Shown here one piece after another: positions 30,795 to 40,047 of a stretch of 64,000 nucleotides of DNA. Location of the stretch: the NCBI GenBank assembly GCA_022495995.1, contig JAFEMH010004912.1, positions 62,001-126,000 of the forward strand. The letters run 5' to 3'. A program made the translations under genes and the position numbers. Below the pieces are notes generated by a model. It was not told the origin of the DNA and ran no database searches. It saw only the letters and a list, made by a program, of their open reading frames with translations. This stretch comes from Adenophora triphylla var. japonica (taxonomy: Eukaryota > Streptophyta > Magnoliopsida > Asterales > Campanulaceae). Position 1 is the stretch's first letter. Every line of letters starts with the position of its first letter.

Positions 30795-31017
30795 GGTTTA
30801 AGGCCTTCCGGGCAGGAGATAGTGATTTGGGAGGTTTATACGGTCTTCCGGACCGAGTGGTTTAAAGCCTTCCGGGCTGGAGGTAATGATGGTGGAGGTT
30901 TATACGGTCTTCCGGACCGAGTGGTTTAAAGCCTTTCGGGCTGGGGATAGTAGTTTGGCTGATTTATACAGTCTCCCGGACTGAGTGGTTTAAAGCCTTC
31001 CGGGCTGGAGGTAGTGT
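30795..31017 (-). repeat. Minisatellite with CGGAA-loop hairpins, four copies
   Basis: Units carry the reverse complement of CGGTC-CGGAA-GACCG and of AGCCCGGAAGGCTTT, as expected for the opposite orientation. Homologous to B 24912-25345. Confidence 0.9.
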
Positions 31018-31470
31018 GAAGACTTGAGTCATCTTCTGGTTGCAGTTTTCCATGCGTGAGGACTTTGAATCATCTTCTGGCTGCGGTTTGCCATGCGTGA
31101 GGACTTTGAATCGTCTTCTGGCTGCGGTTTGCCATGCGTGAGGACTTTGAATCGTCTTCTGGCTGCGGTTTGCCATGTGTGAGGACTTTGAATCGTCTTC
31201 TGGCTGAGGTTTGTGCCATGCGCGAGGACTTTGAATCGTCTTCTGGCTGCGGTTGTGCCATGCGTGAGGACTTGAATCGTCTTCTGGCTGCGGTTTGCCA
31301 TGCGTGAGGACTTTGAATCGTCTTCTGGCTGTGGTTGTGTCATGCGTGAGGACTTGAATCGTCTTCTGGCTGCGGTTTGCCATGTGTGAGGACTTTGAAT
31401 CATCTTCTGGCTGCGGTTTGCCATGCGTGAGGACTTTGAATCGTCTTCTGGCTGCGGTGGTGGAGGCATG
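31018..31470 (-). repeat. 41-42-bp minisatellite, about 11 copies
   Basis: Units such as GAGGACTTTGAATCGTCTTC followed by TGGCTGCGGTTTGCCATGCGT. Open frames on the minus strand (for example 31655-31029) are repeat artefacts. Confidence 0.92.
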
Positions 31471-32180
31471 GCTGCCTTGAGCTTTGAGAGGTTTAGATGC
31501 CTCGTGCTTTGTCCGTTGGGGAGAAGGTTGGACTTACGATGGCTGCCGGTGTTCATCCGTTGGGGATTTATCGTGGCCTTGTAGGGGCTTGCAAGGATTC
31601 CCTTTTTGACTTGCTGGGGAAGGAGCTCGGGCTTACTTTGATGGCCGGTGTTCATCTGCTGGGGATATGTGGCCTTGTAGGGGCTTTTCCTGTTGGGAAA
31701 GTGTCTTCGGACCTGTTTTGAGGGCCGGTGCTTGAGTTGCCGTTGAGCATTTTGGAGGCGTCTCGTGCCTTGATATTCGTGCTGGGAGGTGTTGGCTCCT
31801 TCTTGAATTGCCGTTGAGTGGGCGAGGACCGGTCTTACACTGACGGCCGGTGCTTGCGTTGCCGTTGGAGTGGGCGAAGTTCGGGCTTACACTGACTGCC
31901 GGTGCTTGCGTTGCCGTTGGAGTGGGCGAAGTTCGGGCTTACACTGACTGCCGGTGCTTGCGTTGCCGTTGAAGTGGGCGAGGTCCGGGCTTACGTTGAC
32001 GGCCGGTGCTTGCGTTGCCGTTGGAGTGGGCGAAGTTCGGGCTTACACTGACTGCCGGTGCTTGCGTTGCCGTTGAAGTGGGCGAGGTTCGGGCTTACAC
32101 TGACTGCCGGTGCTTGCGTTGCCGTTGGAGTGGGCGAGGTTCGGGCTTACACTGACTGCCGGTGGTTGAATTGAAGGGTT
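31471..32180 (-). repeat. 52-bp minisatellite of C and degenerate flank
   Basis: From about 31840 there are about seven units beginning GCCGGTGCTTGCGTTGCCGT. The stretch 31471-31840 has older, diverged units. Counterpart of B's 51-bp array. Confidence 0.85.
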
Positions 32181-32280
32181 AGGGACCATTCTGCACTTGG
32201 ATTTGCTGAAAAAGGCCTTAGGACAGCCAGGGGCAAAGATTATAAGGGCAGAAAAGTAATTTGGCCCTCCCTTGCAAGAA

Positions 32281-32325
32281 GGTCCGTACGGACCAACCTG
32301 GGATGCAAAGAGGTCCGTACGGACC
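32281..32325. promoter_or_regulatory. Two GGTCCGTACGGACC palindromes upstream of aORF2 (C)
   Basis: Perfect palindromes at 32281-32294 and 32312-32325. The nearer one ends 157 bp before the aORF2 ATG at 32482, and the spacing is the same in B. A TATA-like GTTAAAAAGCC follows near 32360. Confidence 0.8.
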
Positions 32326-32481
32326 ACTTTGATTTTTTACAGTTCCCAGGTTTTGACCGGGTTAAAAAGCCGAGGCCCCCTTCACTTCTTCTTCTCCAGT
32401 TCGTGCATCCGAGAGAGAGAGAGAGAAAAAAACCTCCATTTTTACACCAAAATCTTCCATTTTTCGCTTGAATCGCTTGCA

Positions 32482-35400
32482 ATGGCGGAAGGATCTCGAA
32501 GGAATCGTCGACACCGCAGTCAAGAAGTGGTCGAGCAACGGATGGAGCTCCAAAGAAATTGGATCTCATTTGTTCCATCTTCAAAGAATCCGGATGTCTT
32601 GTATCCAAATCCGGAGGTGCACAATCGTCACTCTAGGAACGTCGGGGAGGTAAGAAATCCTTTCCGTTTTGATTCCCTGCTCGAATTTTTTGAATGCTAG
32701 AGCTAGGTTTTAGTTTTTCGCATTTTTGAGTTTTTGTTATTTTTTATGCCTTTTGTGAAATTCTTGATGAATTGTTGAAAATGGACATGTAAAAATTGTG
32801 GGTATGTGTATTTTGTGCAGAAATGTGTAGATTAGCTTTTATTTGTGAAAATAAAGTGCCTCTCTAATGAAATGCATGCTTTGGTGTTTTGTACCTAATG
32901 CTATTTATGTATGTACATTATGAGAAAAGTTTGTCATGTAGTGACAAATTTTGTGAAAAAATGTGACATGTGCCGTATTTTGTGACGGGTTTTGTCTGAA
33001 AGTGTGTGCCGTGTAGGGACGGATTTTTGTTATGTAGTGTGTGCCGTGTTTTTGGGTGACGGACTTTGTGGGGAAAGTATGTGCAATATGTGCCGTGTTT
33101 TTGTGACGGTTTATTTTGAAAATGTGTCGTGTAGTGCTTGATCCCTCTGTTGAGAAAAATGTGTACAGCGTGTGCCGTGTTTTGTGACGGACTGCATGGA
33201 AAAAATTATGTATAATGCATGTCATTGTTTTGAGTTGCATGTAAAAAGTATGTGTAATATGTGCCGTGTTTCGTGACGGTTTATTTTGAAAATGTGTCGT
33301 GTAGTGCTTGATCCCTCTGTTGAGAAAAATGTGTACAGTGTGTGCCGTGTTTTGTGACGGACTGCATGGAAAAAATTATGTATAATGCATGTCATTGTTT
33401 TGAGTTGCATGTAAAAAGTATGTGTAATATGTGCCGTGTTTCGTGACGGGTTATATTGTGAAAAGTATGTGCAATGTGTGCCGTGTTTCGTGACGGGATA
33501 TGTATGCTTTGATTTTCTTTTGTATTAAGTACTGCGAATGACGTACCTTTGCTGTGTTTACCTGCAGGATGAGGGGCTCATGGCTGGGAAGGCCAAGAGG
33601 ATGAAGACTCGGGGATCGCTCGAGGCTGTTGTTGAGTTATGGCAGCGGATGCCGGATATTTCTGTGGATGGTAGGCCGAGTCCCCGGAGGCTGGTCTACG
33701 CTTCTGGCCTGGGTGTGTTCGTAGAGAACCTCGCCGGGGTCTCTGACACGAGGAAGAACAAGAGCGTCTTCCTTGGCCTTTCTGAGTATTGGTGGGATAC
33801 CACCCACACCTTCCATCTGAGCTGGGGAGAGGTGACAGTGACGCCTACCGACTTTGCTGCGATTACCGGGCTTTCCTTCAAAGGAGGGCCAGTGCGGTGG
33901 AGAGATATGATATCCGATGATGTGTTGACCGAGCTGCTGGGCTTTGAGCCTCGTCCTCGCAGGGGCCTGGGCATGTTGTATAGTGATGTGGAGCTGAGGA
34001 TCACGTCCAGCATTGGGGCCTATGTTCGGGGTACCGGCCAGGTGACGGCAGAGCAGCTGGCGCGCTCCTTTTTGTGGTTTGCACTTTCCGAGACTTTGTT
34101 CTCGAACCACGCGACTGCGGCTCCTTTTGCTCTGTTGGAGAGCTTGATTGACTTGGATAGAGTTTGTGATATTGCTTGGGGCGAGGCAGGCTTGGCCGAG
34201 CTCTACTTCTCCTTGGACCGGTTTAGCCGGGGTGTAGCCAGTTCATTGGCCTGTTTTGACTTTGCTTTGGAGGTATGAGTTTATTGCTGTTTTTTGATTT
34301 AGCAACTTGTCGTTTCTCCATCTTCTTTTGCACTGAGCCCTTTTCTGCTTTTGTCGCAGGTGTGGTTCTATGAGATTTTTCAGTGCTTCCAGTGGGATAG
34401 AGATCCTGGGGCCGTAGCTGCGTATCCTGCTATGTTAGGCTGGGCTCGTTCGGCGAGGAAGAGGAGGAGCAGCAGGGGGAAGCTCACCATCGCCTACGGG
34501 GATGTGCAGGAGCGTCTGGAGAGAGGTAGCCCGGAGGGGTTTATTTTGTTCCCGTGGGCTCGGTATGAGGCTGATGAGTTCGAGGGGGCTCCTGAGGTGA
34601 CAGCGCAGCGGAAGATGCTGCGTGGCTTGACTTGTGATGTCATGTATCTGGGAGAGCGGGTCTTCTGGCAGCATGGCCCAGGTGTGCTTCCCGTGGCTCC
34701 GAGGGACCTTCCTTTTGGGATGCTTGATTCTCGGGACATGGATGTGTTGGACTTTGAGAGGTACCTTGGCGGTGTGGGTGCCGAGGAGTTTATTTTGTAT
34801 GGAGAGGAGTATGGGGCCTTCGTGAGGAGGAAGTTGAGGACGCCACAGGTATTGGCGAGGGAGAGAGAGGCTGGCCCGCAGGTTCCCCCAGAGGTTCCGA
34901 TGCCGGGGCCGGATTTCACGTATGTCCGTAGGGACGGATCGAGGAGGAGGGTGTCTGTACCCATTTCTGAGCAGGCTCCTGCTGCATATCGAGTGGATCC
35001 TGATAGATCGGTGAGTGTGCTTACTCTTTTCCGTCTTGGCATCTTTTCTGTCTTTTTCTCTTTTTGTTGTTGAGTATAACCGTATTGCTGAGCGTTTCTT
35101 TGGCTGCTTGCTTGTGCAGGTCCCGGGGAGAGCCTATGATATGCTGACTCGCCATTATGTGGCGATGAGGTCCTTTGCGAAGAAGATGGCGTCGAAGATG
35201 TCTTGCCGGTCTTCGCGACGCGTGCCGGCGTACCAGCCGATGCCTTCGAGGCATTCTATAGATGTTCCTCCACCGAGAGCCGATCCGGAGCCATAGTAGG
35301 AGGGACCTTTGAGGGGGCGGCATAGCATGGATGTCGGGACGTCTTCGGATTACTTTGAGTGGCAGTCTCCGGCGGGGGCTCGATACTCTGACGACGAGGA

Positions 35401-35482
35401 TGTGACGGGCGAGTTCACCGGGATGCCCGACTTCTCTCTGGAGGACCTTGGCGAGGATGATGATGCTGAGGAGTCTGATTAG
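32482..35482 (+). pseudogene. aORF2 of element C: plant mobile domain protein, four exons, two premature stops
   Basis: Antisense to C. Predicted exons: 32482-32649, 33568-34272, 34360-35010, 35120-35482, with GTAAGA/CTGCAG, GTATGA/TCGCAG and GTGAGT/GTGCAG borders. Exons 1-3 are open (56, 235 and 217 codons). Exon 2 has the PMD hallmark 'THTFHLSWGEVTVTPTDFAA' followed by 'ITGL', close to the family pattern of a Phe-His-Leu, Gly-Glu and T-x-x-D segment. Exon 4 has a basic Ser/Arg stretch, then two consecutive TAG codons at 35294-35299 where B has CAG CAG, and then an acidic tail ending 'DLGEDDDAEESD' before TAG at 35480-35482. Exon 4 also lacks a Phe-rich part present in B. Transposon-borne PMD proteins are known; this one's role is inferred to be regulatory. 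Confidence 0.82.
32650..33567 (+). repeat. Intron 1 of C aORF2, with repeated CCGTG(N)GTGACGG hairpins and a 170-bp duplication
   Basis: About eight copies of a short inverted repeat of the type CCGTGTTTTGTGACGG. A 170-bp tandem duplication is also present (the GACGGTTTATTTTG segment recurs at about 33104 and 33274). Not coding. Confidence 0.75.
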
Positions 35483-35825
35483 TATTCATTTGCTTTCCCT
35501 CTTTTCATATCTTCTCTTTTTTTTTGTTTAGCAACAGACATTTATGGGTACCTGTAATAAAACACTTGTATTTGCATGGCAAAAGTATTCTATTTTAAGA
35601 TGTAATGTTGTTTTTGTGATTCCCGGGATTTGTCCTAGAAATTTGTTGCTATTATTATTATTATTTTTTTGTGCATGCCACGTGAGCTGAGAGTGCGTTT
35701 GTGGGTAGTGTATGTTTGCCGGAAGTGGCTTTGGCCAGTGTTTGGGCAGTTTGGAGCAAGGTCCTGCTGAGGACAGTGGTTGTTATGCTTGTTTCTTTGG
35801 GGAAATGGGTTACGGTTTGCAAAGA
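35483..35825 (+). other. Spacer between aORF2 and aORF1 in C
   Basis: About 340 bases. The first part is the likely aORF2 3' UTR (TAATAAAACAC near 35551 could be a poly(A) signal). The part from 35670 is conserved in B (19600-19690, reversed). No gene seen. Confidence 0.5.
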
Positions 35826-35871
35826 GGTCCGTACGGACAGACTTGTATTGCAAAAGAGGTCCGTACGGACC
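35826..35871. promoter_or_regulatory. Two GGTCCGTACGGACC palindromes upstream of aORF1 (C)
   Basis: Sites at 35826-35839 (one mismatch at the last base) and 35858-35871 (perfect), 118-164 bp before the aORF1 ATG. A TATA-like ACATAAATG follows near 35890. The matching region is deleted in B. Confidence 0.8.
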
Positions 35872-35989
35872 ACCTTTGCTTTTGGGAAGGACATAAATGC
35901 TTTCCGATGTGCGGACTTTTCCCCATGCCCCATTTGCAGCCATTTTCGAGCTTTCTTCCCCATTTTCTCTAGGAACCTCCATTTTTGCC

Positions 35990-37511
35990 ATGGATTCTTC
36001 GTATGTTCCTAGAATTTTGCCGAGGCTTTCGCAGGAGAGGCAAGCACACTTCCTTGAGCAGCTGAAAACGTGGATGCGGCGCCGTATGAGGCATCAGAGA
36101 CGGGATTTCGAGGTAAGGTTTCGTCTTTGCTCGATTTGGTCTTTTAAGGAGTTGGTTCCTGATTGGGATTTGTTGCGAGGCCGCCGCGAAGTTCGGGATG
36201 TTAGGAGGCATGTGTATTGTTTCTCCTACAATGAAATGGTGCCCACTTTTGAGGATTTTCGGGCTTTGATGGGGGGCCAGGAGGTGGAGGCCATCTCGCT
36301 TCCTTTGATGGGTGGTCTTTGCGCGAGCGTGAAGCTTGCGGGTTTCCTTCGGACTTCGTTAGGAGAAGTGCGGGGCATGATCCTTGATTCGGGTCATATT
36401 GACATTTACGAGCCGCCGGAGCGGTTCATGGCTGATGATGAGAGTGATGTCTCTTGGGACGCATTCACCTTGTGCGTGATGGCGACGCTTTTCCTGGTCA
36501 GATCTCTTGGCATTTGCGATGGCGCTTTGCTAGATGTGGTTGGGCACTGCAGGGCTGGAGAGGATATTGTCCCGTTGGTGCTGGGGGAGACTCTTCATGG
36601 TATCGACCGTCGCGGCGGGGATCATTTCATGAGAGGGGAAGCCCCGCTTTGCTCACCTTGTGGTTGCGAGAGAGACTTCGAGGCCATGCCCGAGGCTCAG
36701 ACGTCGTTTAGCCCGTGGTCATTTGCTCGCGACCTCTTATGTTGGATATGGATCAGTCCGCCTGGGAGAGATGGATGGCACAGCTTGGTACGCATCAGAT
36801 CCGCTGGTGGGTTCCGCACTGGAGGATTGAGACTAGGAGGGTTTTGCAGGAAGGGTCCTACATTGTTAGAGTTCCAGGTTTGTCTTGGTCCTCCTTCTAT
36901 ATTCCGTCGCTTATTTCCCGGCAGTTTGGGATGAAGCAGGAGCCTTTGTTGGGCTGGGATGACCTTGCTACAGCGGAGATAGTTCCTCTTTGTATGGCAG
37001 CTCCATATGCTTTCTTGTATTTTCTGAGGGTATGGAAGTATTCCGCTTTCCCTCCTGTGGTACTCCTTAGACGTCGGGGGAGTGTCGTGTTGACGACTCG
37101 ATGCACTGGCTTTGGTATGAGCAGCGTGTTGGGCGATCCCAAGTGGCTTTGGAGAGCGAGGCTTGTAGCGATTACAGGACCCGGTTGCCGTAGTAGCTAT
37201 TGCCTTAGGAGTGCCGAAGCACAGTCGACCCTTTGGATGTGACGGGAGACACTTTGTTTGACTACGAGACTAGAGTTGACCGACTGACGGGGAGAGGTCC
37301 TCTTTTGCAGACTCGCAGGGAGGAGATCCGAGCCGAAGCACGGGCGAATGAAGCCCTGAGAGCTGCTGGACTGTTTGACTCTACGGGGAGGACCCCAGAT
37401 CTCGGACTGAGAGACGCAGAGTTGGTTCGCGTTGAGCGAAAGAAGACTCGCCGGGGACGAGGGAAGAAAGGAAAGAATGGCGAGGGGACAAGCGCAGACG
37501 GCGCGGAATGA
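35990..37511 (+). pseudogene. aORF1 of element C: DUF7745-like transposon protein, frameshifted
   Basis: Antisense to C. The ATG at 35990 gives 'MDSSYVPRILPRLSQERQAHF'. The first frame runs to about 36700 and includes 'YNEMVPTFEDFRALM', the signature of the plant transposon-associated family I know as DUF7745. The frame shifts near 36640-36700. The second part ('IRWWVPHWRIET', 'VRVPGLSWSSFYIPSLIS') matches D's aORF1. A third frame (to 37511) gives an Arg/Glu-rich helix and a basic 'RKKTRRGRGKKGKNG' tail, a likely nuclear localisation signal. At least two frameshifts make it non-functional. Biochemical function is unknown; the promoter palindromes shared with aORF2 suggest joint control. Confidence 0.72.
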
Positions 37512-38286
37512 CCTCCTAGGTATCCATTTATTGCATTTGCAAACACATTATTTGTTAAATGTATTAAGCTGTCTTTTAGCATGTTGTGAACTTGAGAGTA
37601 GACCGTGCTTGAACTCATCAAGAAATGTTGTAACCGTTAGTGATTTGTGATTTACTTTTAAAACTTTGTCGAGACGCAAGATCTCTTGTTTGCCTTTGTG
37701 TCTTTTGTGAACCTTGTCGGCGTCCATCTTTGGACTTTTCTGTTGCGTTTGCGGACTGAAGCAGTCTGGGCCATGACGGCAATCCCCTTTTGTTGAGGCT
37801 TTGTGCTTGGCTGAGAGGTTGAATGATCCCCTGACAAGTCGTTTTGACGGTGTTTTTCGTAGCTTCCTTGCCTCTTGTTGGCGTCGGGCTCTTGACCTCT
37901 TTTTTGCAGCTTTTGCTTGAGCTTCTTTTTTAGTTTTTTTGTGTGAGCCCTTGCTCGAGCTCTCTTTTTTTTTGTTTTTTTTTGTGAGCCCTTGCTCGAG
38001 CTCTCTTTTTTTGAAGCGCGTGAGGGCGAAGACAAACCCCTGGCTTGGAAGCAGACATGAGTCAGTCGTTTGATGCTGAGTGACCCTCGGATGTCCTTTG
38101 ATGTTGCCGCCGTTGTTTGACTTGGTCAAGGTGACTGTTGGGGCGTGCTCTTGAAAAGTGCGTAGCTTGATGGAGGTCTTGATTGAAATTCAAACTTTTG
38201 ACTTTTTTTTGTGTATTTTTAGACCGGACCAATTAAGGTTGCCTACGTTCCCCCGGACTAGAGGGCTCAGTGCACGTAGTTCGACA
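37512..38286 (-). other. Spacer of C between integrase and aORF1
   Basis: Non-coding. Contains reversed GCTCGAGC-rich A-tract repeats (37905-38020) and the CTACG...CGTAG motif at about 38239-38281. It matches B 10100-11310 in part. Confidence 0.65.
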
Positions 38287-39706
38287 CTACATGGAGTGCC
38301 AAGAGATGCACGATTGTTCTTCTTTAGGCGAAGTATCTGCGAAGTTTGCTTCCGTTATTGGATTCATGAAGGGATTGCCGTCTAGGTCCGTCAGCTTCAT
38401 GGCACCTCCGGAGAAGATCTTTTGTACCACGAAAGGGCCGATCCATGTGGGTTCCCATTTTCCCAGTGGGTTGGTTCGAGTGGGAGGCTTTTCTTTGAGT
38501 ACAAGGTCGCCTTCCTGATGTCTCGGGACTTGACTTTCTTGTCGAAAGCTCTGGCCATCCTGCTTTGATAGGCTCGGGCGTGTTCCATGGCCTTTAGTCG
38601 TCGCTCGTCTAGCGAGCCAATTCGTCGTGTCGGCCGGAGCCATTCGACTTCGTTGATGTCATTTTCCAGCGGCACTCGGAGTGAGGAATTTCCAATTCAA
38701 TGGGAAGGCTGCTTCCATCCCGTATGTCGGGCGAATGGGGTTTCTCCCGTGGTACATTCGGCGATGTGCGGTAGCCCCAAAGTGCAAGGTGCGGCTTCTC
38801 GGGCCAATCTCGTCCTCGGGTGGTCATTTTTCGGATGATCCGTTCGAGGGTTTTGTTTCTTTGCTTCCACGGCGCCGTTTGTTTGTGGCCGGTAGGGAGA
38901 AGATTTGTGGCGTGTGATCTTGAATTCAGCCGGCGATGCAGTCGAATTCCCCCTCGAAGTGTGAACCATTGTACGATATGACCTCATTTGGGATGCCGTA
39001 TCGGCAAATGATGTTTTCCTTGAGGAAATGCGTGACCTTCTTGGAGGTGAGTACCTTGTAGGACTTGGCTTCGACCCATTTGGTGAAGTAGTCAATGGCT
39101 ACTAAGATGAACTCGTGACCGTTCTTTGCTGGCGGAGCGATTTTCCCGATGATGTCAATTCCCCAAGTGGCAAATGGCCGGGGTGTAGTCATGCGGTAGA
39201 GATCGTGGGGCGGCGGATGATTGAGGTTGGAGAAGCCGTTGACACTTGTCGCGGCTTCGGACAAAGTGGATGCAATGTCTGCCTCCATGGAGATCCGGTA
39301 GTAGCCCATCACGAGAATGATTTGCATCGGGGCTCTGGCGTTCATGTGGGGACCGCAAGCCCCATTGTGGACTTCGTTCATGAACTTGTTTGCTTCTTCC
39401 TGGCTGATGCAGCGTAGGAGTGGCCCATGGTAGCGTTTCTTGTATAGCATGTCCCCAAGGATGACGAAGTGAGAGGTGAGGCGTTTTAGGGCCATGATGC
39501 TCTTGGTTTTGACCCCTTCTGTGTGTGGGCCTTCCTTGCTCATGAAGGTGATTTCCCCGTTCTTGAGGTATTGGAAGATCGGTTTGTCTTTGGAAATGGC
39601 GTCGGACTTGCGTCTCTTTGGCTCTTCGGCAATCTTGCAAATCGTTGTGATTAAAACCTTCTCGGCGGCTTGGGCCCGGTTTTCTCTCGTTTGGCAACAT
39701 GCTTAA
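38287..39706 (-). pseudogene. pol: Integrase remnant of element C
   Basis: Frames are scattered over 39700-39155, 39543-38926, 39095-38697 and 38827-38287. Recognisable parts are a decayed zinc region, core 'WGIDIIGKI' with the first Asp, a 'GNHFE'-type second motif now 'YNGSHFEG' (Asp lost), 'YRPQTNGAVEAKKQN' (catalytic Glu region) and a C-terminal 'GKWEPTWIGPFVV'. Several frameshifts and the lost Asp make it inactive. RT and RNase H, which should precede it, are absent. Confidence 0.85.
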
Positions 39707-40047
39707 ATGTTTGCTTGATGCATTTATTTAATTAATGTGTTTGCCTTTTGTATAGATGAATTGTTATTAAGCTGTTTTGATGCAATGAAATGATTTTTAG
39801 AAAGGTCGGACCTTTTATTGAAAGCGTGAAGGCTGTACATTGTTGATCAAAGATTCACAATCGTTGGGCGTAAAGCCGTCAAAAGACTCAAAGATGTGAA
39901 TTCACGGACAACAAAACTCGAAGCTAGACTATAGGTGACGAGGATTGGACCGAGCTTCATTACTCTCGGATAGGCCGTAGCTCTAGAGGGAGTGGTCTTT
40001 GGTTCAGGGTGGCCGATCTTCCATTGGCATGAGTCCCGGAAAATAGC
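39707..40047 (-). other. Non-coding segment in C where RT-RNase H should be
   Basis: About 340 bases without an ORF. In element sense it contains AATAAAAGGTCCGACCTTTC. B has a close copy (AATAAAAGTTCGACCTTTCT near 9379) in the same context, so the replacement predates both insertions. Confidence 0.7.

Noticed and set aside
31029..31655. Minus-strand frames of 139-208 aa with repeated 'ARRRFK'/'QPEDDSK'
   Set aside because: Translation of the 41-42-bp minisatellite in shifting frames; no start context or conservation.
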